Numbered from the stretch's first letter, positions 1 through 8,970 are shown. The stretch: 64,000 nt of DNA from Parabacteroides sp. TM07-1AC (GCF_003480915.1 NZ_QUKD01000004.1:339230-403229); one strand, 5' to 3'. Translations and numbers: made by a program. The notes: a model not told the origin generated them from the letters alone.

Positions 1-1
1 T

Positions 2-541
2 GAAGGAAAAGGCATTCCTTACCGTCGTGCTATCGTTAAATATACACCGACCTGGCCACGTAGTTTTACTCCGGCTAACCAGGCTGTCCGTGATTTGGTA
101 GCTAAGATGAAGTTGATCCCGAATCGTCATCTTTTGAATGGCAAGCGTGTTATTTTCTGTGATGACTCGATTGTTCGTGGGACGCAGCTTCGCGATAATG
201 TGAATATACTGTATGGATATGGTGCGAAAGAGGTACATATGAGAATCGGATGTCCTCCAATCCTGCACGCTTGTCCGTTTGTCGGTTTCTCTGCTTCCAA
301 GTCACATCTCGAACTGATTGCCCGCCGGATTGTCAAAGAACTGGAAGGGGATGATGCAAAGGATTTGGATAAATATGCAACAACCGGAACCGAACAGTAT
401 AACCAGCTGGTAGAACGTATCCGTGAAAAGCTGAATATTACAACATTGAAATTCAATACGGTTGAAGACTTGATCGCCTCGATCGGCTTGCCGAAGGAAT
501 GTGTTTGTACACATTGCTATAATGGTAATGGTTGTTTTTAA
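2..541 (+). CDS. purF: Amidophosphoribosyltransferase (C-terminal part)
   Basis: The reading frame is open from base 2, so this is the 3' end of a gene that begins outside the window. The product makes 5-phosphoribosylamine from PRPP and glutamine, the first step of purine synthesis. The PRPP-binding loop VIFCDDSIVRGTQ is clear (about bases 149-187), and upstream residues include GIPYRRAIVKYTPTWPR, typical of the phosphoribosyltransferase half. The protein ends in a cysteine-containing tail (CVCTHCYNGNGCF). The N-terminal glutaminase domain is not visible. An ATG at 95 is internal and not the real start. The following gap carries a palindromic element and not an operon partner. Confidence 0.9.
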   Translation, partial: EGKGIPYRRAIVKYTPTWPRSFTPANQAVRDLVAKMKLIPNRHLLNGKRVIFCDDSIVRGTQLRDNVNILYGYGAKEVHMRIGCPPILHACPFVGFSASKSHLELIARRIVKELEGDDAKDLDKYATTGTEQYNQLVERIREKLNITTLKFNTVEDLIASIGLPKECVCTHCYNGNGCF

Positions 542-733
542 CTACTTTTCCCTTGATGGAAAAGTAGGCAAAAGATCAAGGCTGCACCGGCTTCGCTGCT
601 ACGGTGAAAGACTATGCTGAAAAATCCGAAACTCGCTGCGCTCAGACAACGGATTTTTTTTACCGCTTCGTCTTTTTCCTCCGCGGGTGTAGCCTTGATC
701 TTTTGGTTACTTTTGGATCAAGCCAAAAGTAAC
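542..733. repeat. Palindromic MITE-like intergenic element
   Basis: About 192 bp forming one long imperfect inverted repeat immediately after the purF stop. Each end is itself a hairpin: 542-567 (10 bp stem, 6 nt loop) and 706-733 (11 bp stem). The two end hairpins are alike when one is reverse-complemented (ACTTTT, TTGAT and AAAAGTA blocks). Inside them, CAAAAGATCAAGGCT (569-583) pairs exactly with AGCCTTGATCTTTTG (691-705). A further AAAAATCCG/CGGATTTTT stem sits in the middle. A 67-codon open frame across it (614-817) is probably fortuitous. It could be a mobile MITE-like repeat or a strong transcription stop; copy number elsewhere is unknown. Confidence 0.6.
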
Positions 734-744
734 ATTCAATTTAT

Positions 745-775
745 TTTGTTATTCGTTGCTCTTTATCTACTTTTA
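745..775 (+). promoter_or_regulatory. Putative promoter of pepT-gcvT
   Basis: TTTG (745-748) and TACTTTTA (768-775) are separated by 19 bp, close to the Bacteroidetes -33/-7 pattern TTTG...TAnnTTTG, with the final base off consensus. It lies 25 bp upstream of the pepT start. Confidence 0.4.
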
Positions 776-800
776 TGCTTTAAATATAAAAGTATAACTT

Positions 801-2021
801 ATGACAGTATTAGATAGATTTCTGAAGTATGTCACGTTCGAAACCCAATCGGACGAAGAGACACGTACAACACCGAGTACTCCGGGACAGCGAGTATTTG
901 CAGAAGCATTAGTAAAAGAACTGGAAGAGTTAGGTCTGGAAGATATTTCTTTGGATGACAATAGTTATCTGATGGCCACCCTTCCTGCCAATACGGATAA
1001 AAAAATACCGACCATCGGTTTTATAGCCCATTTGGATACCAGTCCGGATATGTCGGGAAAGGATGTGACTCCGCGTATCGTTAATTATAAAGGCGGCGAT
1101 ATTGTATTGTGTGCCGAAGAAAATGTCGTTCTTTCTCCGCTTATGTTCCCTGAACTGAATGATTATAAGGACCAGGATATTATTGTAACCAACGGTAAAA
1201 CCCTGTTGGGAGCAGACGATAAAGCTGGAGTAGCAGCCATTATCGGAGCAATCCAGTATCTGAAAGAACATCCGGAGATTGAGCACGGAAAGATTCGCAT
1301 CGGCTTTACTCCCGATGAAGAGATAGGAGAGGGTGCCAATCATTTTGATGTAGAGAAGTTCGGTTGCGAATGGGCCTATACGATTGACGGCGGACAGATC
1401 GGTGAACTGGAATATGAAAACTTCAATGCTGCTGTTGCCAAAATCACTTTCAAAGGGCTGAATGTCCATCCGGGTTATGCAAAGAACAAGATGCTGAATG
1501 CTTCACTGCTGGCTATTGAGTTCGCTTCCTGGTTGCCTGCTTCACAACGTCCAGAACATACACAAGGATATGAAGGTTTCTATCATCTGACCAATATGTC
1601 GGGCACGGTAGAAGAGGCTTCTTTATCTTATATTATCCGTGATCACGTACGTACCTTGTTCGAAGAGAAGAAAAAACAGCTGGAAATGTGGGTGAAACGT
1701 ATGAACGAAATTCATCCGGGCAGTACGAGTCTGGAACTGCGTGACCAGTATTATAATATGCGTGAAGTGGTTGAACCGAAGAAGCATATCGTGGACCTGG
1801 CATTCGAAGCGATGGAAGCAGTCGGTGTCAAACCGTTGGTTAAACCGATTCGTGGCGGTACGGACGGAGCACGTCTGTCGTTTATGGGATTGCCTTGTCC
1901 GAATATATTTGCGGGCGGTCTGAATTTCCACGGACGTTATGAGTTCCTTCCGGTCAACTCGCTGGAAAAAAGTATGCAAACAATCATAAAAATAACCGAG
2001 CTGTCAGCTCAAAAATCTTAA
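801..2021 (+). CDS. pepT: Peptidase T (tripeptide aminopeptidase)
   Basis: A cytosolic zinc aminopeptidase of the M20B family that removes the N-terminal residue of tripeptides. At 406 residues it has the usual length. The metal-site motifs are intact: HLDTSPD (His77, Asp79), [13 protein letters not shown] (Asp140), [10 protein letters not shown] (Glu173-174) and YTIDGG (Asp196), with a late [12 protein letters not shown] segment typical of PepT. The ATG at 801 follows a plausible promoter. gcvT starts 14 bp after the stop, so the two are probably cotranscribed although their functions differ. Confidence 0.95.
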   Translation: MTVLDRFLKYVTFETQSDEETRTTPSTPGQRVFAEALVKELEELGLEDISLDDNSYLMATLPANTDKKIPTIGFIAHLDTSPDMSGKDVTPRIVNYKGGDIVLCAEENVVLSPLMFPELNDYKDQDIIVTNGKTLLGADDKAGVAAIIGAIQYLKEHPEIEHGKIRIGFTPDEEIGEGANHFDVEKFGCEWAYTIDGGQIGELEYENFNAAVAKITFKGLNVHPGYAKNKMLNASLLAIEFASWLPASQRPEHTQGYEGFYHLTNMSGTVEEASLSYIIRDHVRTLFEEKKKQLEMWVKRMNEIHPGSTSLELRDQYYNMREVVEPKKHIVDLAFEAMEAVGVKPLVKPIRGGTDGARLSFMGLPCPNIFAGGLNFHGRYEFLPVNSLEKSMQTIIKITELSAQKS

Positions 2022-2035
2022 ACGAAATTAATAAC

Positions 2036-3121
2036 ATGAAGACGACTCCGTTTACCGATGTGCATATCGCATTGGGAGCAAAAATGCACGAATTTGCCGG
2101 CTATAACATGCCAATCGAGTATACCGGCATCATTGATGAACACATGACCGTTGTGAATGGCGTAGGTGTATTCGACGTATCTCACATGGGCGAATTTTGG
2201 GTGAAAGGTCCGAACGCTTTGGCTTTTATCCAGAGTATTACTTCCAACGACGCATCTGTTTTACCTTTAGGCAAAGCACAGTATACTTGCTTCCCGAACG
2301 ATAAAGGAGGTATTGTGGATGACCTGTTGGTTTACCACTTTGAACCGGAAAAGTATTTACTGGTAGTAAATGCCGGTAATATCGCAAAAGACTGGGATTG
2401 GTGCGTTAGCCATAACACAGTAGGAGCAGAACTGGAAAACTCTTCCGACCGTACCGCCCAGCTCGCTATACAGGGACCGAAAGCAGTTGAAGTACTTCAG
2501 CGTCTGACTCCGGTCGATCTTTCTTCTATCCCTTATTATTCTTTTGTAACAGGTGAATTTGCCGGTTGTAAGAATGTGATTATTTCCAATACGGGTTATA
2601 CCGGTGCGGGTGGTTTCGAATTGTATTTCTACCTGGATGATGCCATGACTATCTGGAATGCTATCTTTGAAGCCGGTAAGCCGGAAGGTATCAAACCGAT
2701 CGGTCTGGGTGCACGCGATACGCTTCGTCTGGAAATGGGATTCTGCCTGTATGGTAATGACCTGGATGATACGACATCTCCGATCGAAGCCGGTTTGGGT
2801 TGGATCACTAAATTTGTAGATGGCAAGGACTTTACCAACCGTGCAGAACTGGAACGTCAGAAGAAAGAGGGCGTGACACGTAAACTGTGTGCATTTGAAT
2901 TGGTAGACAAAGGCATTCCTCGTCACGGCTATGAAATCGTTGATGCAGAAGATAATGTGATCGGTGTGGTAACATCCGGAACCATGTCTCCTGTCTTGAA
3001 GAAAGGTGTCGGTATGGGATATGTGAAACCTGAATACGCGAAGGTCGGTTCTGAATTTTTTGTAAAGGTTCGTAATCGTAATCTGAAAGCGCAGGTGGTA
3101 AAAGCTCCGTTCCGCAAATAA
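2036..3121 (+). CDS. gcvT: Aminomethyltransferase, glycine cleavage T protein
   Basis: T protein of the glycine cleavage system. It transfers the aminomethyl carbon from lipoyl-H protein to tetrahydrofolate, giving methylene-THF and ammonia. The 361-residue length is standard. Family signatures visible are [29 protein letters not shown] near the N terminus (residues ~22-50), [11 protein letters not shown] mid-protein, and [17 protein letters not shown]. The C-terminal domain has the usual [21 protein letters not shown] pattern. It directly follows pepT and is closed by a hairpin terminator at 3146-3177. No gcvH or gcvP lies nearby. Confidence 0.95.
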   Translation: MKTTPFTDVHIALGAKMHEFAGYNMPIEYTGIIDEHMTVVNGVGVFDVSHMGEFWVKGPNALAFIQSITSNDASVLPLGKAQYTCFPNDKGGIVDDLLVYHFEPEKYLLVVNAGNIAKDWDWCVSHNTVGAELENSSDRTAQLAIQGPKAVEVLQRLTPVDLSSIPYYSFVTGEFAGCKNVIISNTGYTGAGGFELYFYLDDAMTIWNAIFEAGKPEGIKPIGLGARDTLRLEMGFCLYGNDLDDTTSPIEAGLGWITKFVDGKDFTNRAELERQKKEGVTRKLCAFELVDKGIPRHGYEIVDAEDNVIGVVTSGTMSPVLKKGVGMGYVKPEYAKVGSEFFVKVRNRNLKAQVVKAPFRK

Positions 3122-3145
3122 AAAGACTATCATAAATCATAGAAG

Positions 3146-3177
3146 TTAGCCGGATAGAATTATTCGGCTAATTTTTT
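3146..3177 (+). terminator. Terminator after gcvT
   Basis: TTAGCCG (3146-3152) pairs with CGGCTAA (3165-3171) and is followed by six T residues, a classic intrinsic terminator. Confidence 0.75.
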
Positions 3178-3199
3178 ATCAAAGAAATGAGCCGGACTG

Positions 3200-3724
3200 A
3201 TGAAACAGATTAGAATAACAAATAAGCAATCTCCCTTATATACAGATTTTGAACAGTTATATCGGATTAGTTTTCCAATCTTCGAACAGCGGACGGAGGA
3301 ACAGCAGATGCAGGCTTTCTCTTCGTCTTCTTATCATTTAGCTATTTATGTAGAGGATGGAACGTTTGTCGGTTTCATAGCCTATTGGGTATTTACCCAT
3401 TATTTATATATCGAACATTTTGCTATCCATCCGGATCTGAGAGGAAAAGGATATGGCAGTGTTGTCCTGAAAACTTTGCGGGATAGTTGTGCTAAAAGGC
3501 TTTTGTTGGAAATAGACCCGGTCACGGATGATGTTTCGGCTAAACGACTTCATTTTTATAAATTGAACGGCTTTTCTGCAAATCCATATCCTCATATCCA
3601 TCCACCGTATCGTAAAGGATTCCACGGGCATGATCTGGTTGTCCTGACAACAGGGGGAGGAATAACGCCGGATGAATATAAACAGTTTGCGAGGGATTTA
3701 AAAGGGATCGTTATGTGTTTTTAG
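3200..3724 (+). CDS. GNAT-family N-acetyltransferase
   Basis: A 174-residue GCN5-related acetyltransferase. The acetyl-CoA pyrophosphate-binding loop RGKGYG is at residues 81-86, after the strand IEHFAIHPDL and before the helix SVVLKTLRD, the canonical motif A layout. The substrate cannot be read from sequence. The gene stands alone between the gcvT terminator and a transporter gene with its own -7 box. Its C-terminal part (residues ~125-174) is less typical and ends in a short cysteine-phenylalanine tail. Confidence 0.85.
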   Translation: MKQIRITNKQSPLYTDFEQLYRISFPIFEQRTEEQQMQAFSSSSYHLAIYVEDGTFVGFIAYWVFTHYLYIEHFAIHPDLRGKGYGSVVLKTLRDSCAKRLLLEIDPVTDDVSAKRLHFYKLNGFSANPYPHIHPPYRKGFHGHDLVVLTTGGGITPDEYKQFARDLKGIVMCF

Positions 3725-3788
3725 TTTATTCCGGAATGCATTTGTTGGATTTCGACGACATTATAGTCTGAAAGTAACAGATGTTTTG

Positions 3789-3796
3789 TAAGTTTG
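3789..3796 (+). promoter_or_regulatory. -7 box of the BASS-type transporter gene
   Basis: TAAGTTTG matches TAnnTTTG exactly, 26 bp before the ATG at 3823. No good -33 box is visible. Confidence 0.4.
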
Positions 3797-3822
3797 CAGC
3801 GGAATAAAATAGAATAGTTCTC

Positions 3823-4776
3823 ATGCTGAATTTTCTGAAAAACTGGACATTGCCTATTGCAATGCTTGCCGGTGCGTTAGGTTATTTTGTATTTGCCAAC
3901 TTCACATTTCTGGAGCCGACAAAACCGTTTGTAAATACGTTCATTGCATATATTACCCCTTTTCTGATCTTTGCACAACTGCTGCTTACTTTCTGTAAAG
4001 TGGACTGGCGCGAGTTGATGCCTTCCCCCTGGCATGGATGGCTATTGCTTTTTCAGGTCGTATCGGCATCGGCTTTAGCAGCTTTACTGATCTTTATTCC
4101 TATGGATGGTTCTTATCGGGAGGTGTTTGAAGCGGCTATGGTATGTCTTATTTGTCCGACGGCAACGGCTGCCGCTGTCATTACGGGTAAACTGGGCGGA
4201 AGTGCTTCCAGTCTGACTACCTATACATTATTATCTAATATATTGGCGGCAATAGCCGTCCCCTTAATATTTCCGTTGGTGGAACCGCATGCGGACATCA
4301 CTTTCTTTACTGCTTTCCTGAAAATATTGGGTAAAGTATTCCCTTTACTGCTGTTTCCATTTTTCCTGGCCTTGTTTTTCCGGTATGTTCTTCCGAAAGT
4401 CCATCATTTCCTGTTAGGTTTTCATGATCTGGCTTTTTATTTGTGGGGTATGGCGTTGGCTATTGTTACCGGACAGACGGTGAAGTCTTTAATGACCAGT
4501 GACGTTTCGGGAAGTGTACAAATACTGATTGCTTTAGCCGGTTTTATTACTTGTGCCCTTCAGTTCTACCTGGGCAAACGAATCGGAACGATTTATAAAG
4601 ACCGTATCAGTGCCGGTCAGGCTTTGGGACAAAAGAATACAGTATTGGCTATTTGGATGGCTTATACTTATCTGGATCCTGTTTCCTCGGTGGGTCCGGG
4701 CTCCTATGTTCTGTGGCAGAATATTTTTAATAGCTGGCAGTTGTGGAAGAAGCGGAAGAAAGAAGAAATGCTATAA
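3823..4776 (+). CDS. Bile acid:sodium symporter (BASS)-like transporter
   Basis: A 317-residue polytopic membrane protein with about nine to ten hydrophobic segments. Two features recall the BASS fold: an unwound-helix-like segment CPTATAAAVITGKLGGSAS (residues ~110-128) and a late GQALGQKNTVLAIWMAYTY segment (~266-284), matching the crossing helices that line the substrate and Na+ sites of BASS proteins. It is probably an inner-membrane transporter for an organic anion; bile acid itself is only a family name. The tail is rich in Lys and Glu. Family assignment is by pattern, so moderate confidence. Confidence 0.65.
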   Translation: MLNFLKNWTLPIAMLAGALGYFVFANFTFLEPTKPFVNTFIAYITPFLIFAQLLLTFCKVDWRELMPSPWHGWLLLFQVVSASALAALLIFIPMDGSYREVFEAAMVCLICPTATAAAVITGKLGGSASSLTTYTLLSNILAAIAVPLIFPLVEPHADITFFTAFLKILGKVFPLLLFPFFLALFFRYVLPKVHHFLLGFHDLAFYLWGMALAIVTGQTVKSLMTSDVSGSVQILIALAGFITCALQFYLGKRIGTIYKDRISAGQALGQKNTVLAIWMAYTYLDPVSSVGPGSYVLWQNIFNSWQLWKKRKKEEML

Positions 4777-4805
4777 AACTATAAGGAAAGAGCCTTTAAA
4801 CTTTC

Positions 4806-4835
4806 TTTGTGGTTGATAGTCTTTTATTATCTTTG
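4806..4835 (+). promoter_or_regulatory. Promoter of the 4891 gene
   Basis: TTTG (4806-4809) and TATCTTTG (4828-4835) with an 18 bp spacer: a strong match to the Bacteroidetes -33/-7 promoter. The predicted start of transcription is near 4842, about 50 nt before the ATG. Confidence 0.6.
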
Positions 4836-4890
4836 TATGTGAAGTTCTGCTTTAGATTTTTTTGATTAGTAAACAATAAAAAGAACATAT

Positions 4891-5328
4891 ATGCGATTAA
4901 GCAATGAATGGTTTACTGCGCTTTCGGAAGACGAGGCCGGTCATTTGGTTACAGTTAGCGGGCGTGATGAGTTGACGGAGTTTATTCAGTCGGGTAAATT
5001 CAAAGAACGTGTCGAGATTACCTGGAAGTATGAAGGGGATGATAAAGGTATGCCGGCTGAAGAGCTGGCAGAGAAAATGGAAACTGTTCAGGAAACATTG
5101 CAGAAAGCGATGGAAAAGGATAAATTAGCCATTCAGACAGGTGTCTATACCGGAGGAGGAGAGAGGGTGTGGGTTTATTATACCCGTACGGTTCGTGTTT
5201 TCGGTGAACGGTTGAACGAAGCACTGGCATCATTCGAACTGCTTCCGATATCTATTTATACGGAAGTCGATCCGGAGTGGGAAGAATATCTGGATATGTA
5301 CGAGATGAAACAGTGGGCGTTAGATTAA
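4891..5328 (+). CDS. Hypothetical 145-residue acidic cytoplasmic protein
   Basis: Not recognised. The product has no signal peptide and no membrane segment. It is rich in Glu, including a central helical stretch (residues ~48-76: EELAEKMETVQETLQKAMEK and following) that could form a coiled coil, and a later beta-type segment around GGGERVWVYYTRTVRVF. It ends in an acidic EVDPEWEEYLDMYEMKQW region. It is a single-gene unit with its own promoter (4806-4835) and terminator (5355-5391), so it is very probably a real gene. The function is unknown. Confidence 0.75.
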   Translation: MRLSNEWFTALSEDEAGHLVTVSGRDELTEFIQSGKFKERVEITWKYEGDDKGMPAEELAEKMETVQETLQKAMEKDKLAIQTGVYTGGGERVWVYYTRTVRVFGERLNEALASFELLPISIYTEVDPEWEEYLDMYEMKQWALD

Positions 5329-5354
5329 TTGCGTAAATGTTATTCTATAAAATA

Positions 5355-5391
5355 TGAAAAGGCTGTCTCCTTTAAAGAAGACGGCCTTTTT
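5355..5391 (+). terminator. Terminator after the 4891 gene
   Basis: GAAAAGGCTGTCT pairs with AAGACGGCCTTTTT across a short loop (one G-U pair). Flanking A and T runs make it usable in both directions, serving also the convergent gene that ends at 5433. Confidence 0.7.
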
Positions 5392-5432
5392 CTATATAAA
5401 CTTTAATATAACTGTAGAGGATCAAATTCAGT

Positions 5433-5840
5433 TTACTGCAATCTAACCAATCTGTAAAGTAACTGTTGGATTGCTTCCTGATAGTCGTCGATGATAGACT
5501 GTGAGAAAGCTTCAGGGAATAAGTCTCTGTGTTTTTCTACGTAGTTGTAGAAGTCTGATGCATGTTTCACAATGTCCTTCGGAGTTTTTGTTTCGGGTAT
5601 TGTAATTTGCAGATCACCTACCATTGCGTATGTTGTTTCTGTAATTCGGTCGATCACATCGAGTACTGAAGCAACCGCTTCATCCAATGCCATGTGTTTA
5701 GCATAACTACCTGTTCCGGTTACGCTCCAATGGAAAAGTTTGAGACTGCTGTTAAATGAGAAAAGTTCTCCGATAAATGCTGCGAGCTCTTTATTTGAAG
5801 TATGGGCTGCTTTTTGTTCCGATTTTACTGTTGTACTCAT
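5433..5840 (-). CDS. Dps/ferritin-like small helical protein (DUF5856-type)
   Basis: A 135-residue, mostly alpha-helical cytosolic protein. The segment SSLKLFHWSVTGTGSYAKH followed by ALDEAVASVLDVIDRITE resembles the first two helices of Dps-like ferritin-fold proteins, where a His-Trp pair and acidic residues approach the metal site. I believe it belongs to the DUF5856 family common in Bacteroidetes. Iron oxidation has not been shown and the full set of Dps ligands is not evident, so the role is inference. It is divergent from the DUF488 gene at 5982. Confidence 0.6.
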   Translation of the reverse strand: MSTTVKSEQKAAHTSNKELAAFIGELFSFNSSLKLFHWSVTGTGSYAKHMALDEAVASVLDVIDRITETTYAMVGDLQITIPETKTPKDIVKHASDFYNYVEKHRDLFPEAFSQSIIDDYQEAIQQLLYRLVRLQ

Positions 5841-5981
5841 AATGCTTTAGTTTTATGTTTTGCATTTAATAAACACCATGAACCGCAGTAAAGTTTAGAA
5901 AAAATGCAGAAAATATGGAATGTAATTTATGCTAACAATACGTCGATAAACATTGTTTATTATAGAAGATGTAATGAATAA

Positions 5982-6344
5982 ATGAGTATGACGCAAATAA
6001 GATTAAAACGGATATATGAAGATCCGGAAAGTACGGACGGCTATAGAATCTTTGTCGATCGTTTATGGCCGAGAGGCATGAAAAAAGAAGCTGTTCATTA
6101 CGATGTGTGGGAAAAAGACATAACACCTTCTCCTGAACTACGCGGATGGTTTCATCAGTCACCCGATGAAAGATGGGAAGAGTTTGCCGCATTATATAAG
6201 AAAGAACTGAGTGGTTCGGATGCGGTAAAAAAGTTTGTTGAAGAGATAAAGAAGTATCCGGTAGTGACATTACTTTATGCAGCGAAGAGTCCGGACCATA
6301 ATCATGCTTTGGTATTAAAAGCGTATTTGGAGCATGTAATGTAG
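5982..6344 (+). CDS. DUF488 family protein (YeaO-like)
   Basis: A 120-residue cytosolic protein with the strongly conserved DUF488 N terminus: RIYEDPESTDGYRIFVDRLW followed by PRGMKKE, then W-x-KDITPSPELRGWF. The central catalytic-like Arg and Asp residues of the family are present. DUF488 proteins are widespread and no biochemical role is firmly established. The gene is convergent with thrC, and the two 3' ends share a bidirectional terminator containing a 22-bp-period array (6362-6449). Confidence 0.85.
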   Translation: MSMTQIRLKRIYEDPESTDGYRIFVDRLWPRGMKKEAVHYDVWEKDITPSPELRGWFHQSPDERWEEFAALYKKELSGSDAVKKFVEEIKKYPVVTLLYAAKSPDHNHALVLKAYLEHVM

Positions 6345-6361
6345 GCATCCGGTAGATGTAG

Positions 6362-6449
6362 AAAAAAAGATAGGTCTTTTGAAATGTTAAGTCCTGACTT
6401 TTGAAATCAAAATAAGGGACTTTTGATTTCAAAAGACCGGTCTTTTTTT
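6362..6449. terminator. Bidirectional terminator with 22-bp tandem units
   Basis: The outer arms (6362-6385 and 6426-6449) pair almost perfectly, with an A run at one end and a T run at the other, suiting convergent DUF488 (+) and thrC (-). Inside, CTTTTGAAAT-type units begin at 6376, 6398, 6420 and 6442, exactly 22 bp apart. The third unit is partly self-complementary (TTTTGATTTCAAAAG). Confidence 0.75.
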
Positions 6450-6457
6450 ACATGCTT

Positions 6458-7771
6458 TTATTGGGCCAATAGATAAGACTTAAATGTCTCAAAATCACTG
6501 CTTAGCTCGATGCTTTGCTTCGTTCCCTGCATGAAGGCTTGCAACTTTTTCGGGATCTCTATATCTGCACCGAGAATACGGTCAACCGTTCCTTTGAATT
6601 TTGCCGGATGAGCTGTCTCCAGGAAAAGACCGGTCTCGTCTGTGTCGAGTGCATATTGTATCAAAGCCTGGAAACCACAGGCTCCGTGAGGGTCGAGCAG
6701 ATATCCATCGTTTTTATAGACATACTGGATCGTATGTTCGATCTCTTCGTCTGTGAAACGGTATCCGCTGATACGCTGGCATATTTCATGATGTTTATCG
6801 CCATAGATATCGAATAGATCCATGATACGGGCAAAATTACTCGGATCGCCGACATCCATAGCATTGGCTATGGTTGCAACAGAAGGACGCGGAGTGTAAA
6901 CGCCGGTTTTCAGGTATTCGAGGAATACGTCGTTGCGGTTATTAGCTGCGATAAAGCGCTTTACCGGTAATCCCATCCAATTGGCAAAAAGACCTGCAGT
7001 GATATTCCCGAAGTTTCCGCTGGGAACGGAAATCACTAGATTATCCGCTTTGCCTATTTTATCTAATTGTGCATACGCATTAAAATAGTAAAATGATTGC
7101 GGAAGGAAGCGGGCCACATTGATCGAATTGGCAGAGGTCAGCTTCATGTGGCGGTTCAGTTCATCATCCATAAAAGCTGATTTTACCAATGCCTGGCAAT
7201 CGTCGAAAGTACCGTCTATTTCCTGTGCCGTAATGTTCTGCCCGAGAGTTGTGAACTGGCATTCCTGGATCGGGCTTACTTTTCCTTTCGGATAGAGCAC
7301 ATACACATGGATACCCGGTACGCCCAGGAATCCGTTGGCTACAGCACTGCCGGTATCTCCCGAAGTGGCAACCAACACATTGACCTGCTTCAGTCCCTCT
7401 TTCTTAATGAAATATCCCAGCAGACGTGCCATGAAACGACCGCCGACATCTTTGAAGGCCAGTGTTGGACCATGGAACAGTTCAAGGCTATAAATGTTTT
7501 CACAGACGTTTACCACCGGTGTATCGAATGCCAGTGTGTCTTTTACGATCTCGTTCAATGTTTCTGTTTCGATATCTTCTCCGAAGAAAGCTTGTGCTAC
7601 CGTACAGGCTATTTCGTGAAAAGACTGATTCTTCATATTGTCGATTGTCGCTTCATCCAGACGGACAATACGCTCGGGCATATATAACCCTTTGTCTCCT
7701 GCGAGACCTTTTACAACGGCTTCTTCGAGAGTAGCCAGGGGAGCTTGTTTGTTTGTGCTGTAATATTTCAT
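6458..7771 (-). CDS. thrC: Threonine synthase
   Basis: The PLP enzyme that turns O-phosphohomoserine into threonine, the last step of the pathway. At 437 residues it matches the bacterial class. The PLP lysine lies in GPTLAFKDVGGRF (Lys107), the phosphate-cradle loop is ATSGDTGSAVANGF, and SVPSGNFGNITAGL is also typical. The start at 7771 overlaps the stop of the upstream phosphoglycerate-mutase-like gene by 4 bp, so translational coupling is likely. It is the last gene of the thrA-(kinase)-thrC operon and is closed by the terminator at 6362-6449. Confidence 0.96.
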   Translation of the reverse strand: MKYYSTNKQAPLATLEEAVVKGLAGDKGLYMPERIVRLDEATIDNMKNQSFHEIACTVAQAFFGEDIETETLNEIVKDTLAFDTPVVNVCENIYSLELFHGPTLAFKDVGGRFMARLLGYFIKKEGLKQVNVLVATSGDTGSAVANGFLGVPGIHVYVLYPKGKVSPIQECQFTTLGQNITAQEIDGTFDDCQALVKSAFMDDELNRHMKLTSANSINVARFLPQSFYYFNAYAQLDKIGKADNLVISVPSGNFGNITAGLFANWMGLPVKRFIAANNRNDVFLEYLKTGVYTPRPSVATIANAMDVGDPSNFARIMDLFDIYGDKHHEICQRISGYRFTDEEIEHTIQYVYKNDGYLLDPHGACGFQALIQYALDTDETGLFLETAHPAKFKGTVDRILGADIEIPKKLQAFMQGTKQSIELSSDFETFKSYLLAQ

Positions 7772-8970
7772 AATAATTCTCTTATAAATTCATCTTTTTC
7801 AAGTACGCCATATTTTCCGTTCAGAACGCTGAACTCATCGAAACGAGTGACAGTATCCGGTTCCTGTCCGGGTTTATAGATCAGGAAAGGGACAGGAGTA
7901 TTGGTATGGGTACGGATCGAACAAGGAGTCGGGTGATCGGGGAGTATGGCGATAGCTACCGGTTCATCCCACTTCTGTAGTTCTTCGTAGATGATGCGGA
8001 TCGCCCGTTTATCCAGATATTCGATTGTTTTTATTTTCAGTTCGACATCTCCTTCGTGGCCTGCTTCGTCGCTCGCTTCCACGTGGAGATAAACGAAATC
8101 ATTTGTTTTTAATGCTTCGAGGGCAGCATATGCTTTCCCTTCATAGTTGGTGTCGTACAGACCGGTTGCACCTTCTACGGTGATAACTTCCAGACCTGCA
8201 TAAACTCCGATACCTCGTATTAAGTCCACTGCCGAAATTACGGAGCCTTTTCCGAATCCGTACATTTCCTGCATGGTCTGCATGGCAGGGCGGTAACCGG
8301 GAGACCAGGGCCAGATGCTGTTTGCCGGATCTTTTCCTGCCGCTATACGCTTCAGGTTGACCGGATGATCTTTCAGTATCTCCTGCGATTTCAGAATCAG
8401 GTCATTCAACAGGTCGGCTGTCTCTTTTGCTTCCGGCACTTCCGGCTGGATCATTAGTGGACGGAAAGGGTGGAGGGGAACATCATGAGGAGGTGTACAA
8501 TCCAATCGTTTGTCACCATTCTTGATGACCAGCAGGTGACGGTATGAAACGCCGGTATAGAACTTAACTCTATCGGAACCCAGCTTTTCGTTGAGGCATT
8601 GGATTAGTTCGTCGGCTTCTTCTGTAGAGATATGTCCGGCGGAATGATTCTTCAGGATCTCTCCTTCAACACAAATAAGGTTACAACGCATGGCCATCTC
8701 ACCCGGTTGTAAGGTAACGCCGATGCTTGCTGCTTCCAGTACGCCGCGTCCTTCATATACTTTAGGCAGGTCGTATCCGAGTACGGCCATATTGGCAACT
8801 TCGCTTCCCGGGTGGAATCCGTCGGCGACGGTTTTCATTTGTCCGGTTACTCCCAGGGCAGCCAGTTTGTCCATATAGGGAGTGTCTGCATATTGCATAG
8901 GGGTTTTGCCTCCTAATGCCTCGATTGGCTCATCTGCCATTCCGTCTCCTAAAATAATAATACTTTTCAT
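7768..8970 (-). CDS. Phosphoglycerate-mutase-like protein, probable homoserine kinase
   Basis: A 400-residue member of the alkaline phosphatase superfamily, close to archaeal-type cofactor-independent phosphoglycerate mutases (annotated apgM in many genomes). Metal-site motifs seen are IILGDGMADEP at the N terminus, the nucleophile region HPGSEVANMAVLGYD (residues ~53-67), HVEASDEAGHEGD and a late LPDHPTPC. It sits between thrA and thrC, exactly where a homoserine kinase is needed. No GHMP-type thrB is present and a separate gpmA exists at 58960, so I infer that it phosphorylates homoserine. A true mutase role remains possible. Confidence 0.85.
   Translation of the reverse strand: MKSIIILGDGMADEPIEALGGKTPMQYADTPYMDKLAALGVTGQMKTVADGFHPGSEVANMAVLGYDLPKVYEGRGVLEAASIGVTLQPGEMAMRCNLICVEGEILKNHSAGHISTEEADELIQCLNEKLGSDRVKFYTGVSYRHLLVIKNGDKRLDCTPPHDVPLHPFRPLMIQPEVPEAKETADLLNDLILKSQEILKDHPVNLKRIAAGKDPANSIWPWSPGYRPAMQTMQEMYGFGKGSVISAVDLIRGIGVYAGLEVITVEGATGLYDTNYEGKAYAALEALKTNDFVYLHVEASDEAGHEGDVELKIKTIEYLDKRAIRIIYEELQKWDEPVAIAILPDHPTPCSIRTHTNTPVPFLIYKPGQEPDTVTRFDEFSVLNGKYGVLEKDEFIRELL

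Noticed and set aside
614..817. A 67-codon ORF after purF
   Set aside because: It lies almost entirely inside the palindromic element and overlaps the pepT start; composition is explained by the hairpins.
6376..6449. CRISPR-like array
   Set aside because: Units are adjacent at a 22-bp step with no spacers, the repeat varies from copy to copy, and no cas genes are near. The same holds for the arrays at 23026, 32312 and 58200.
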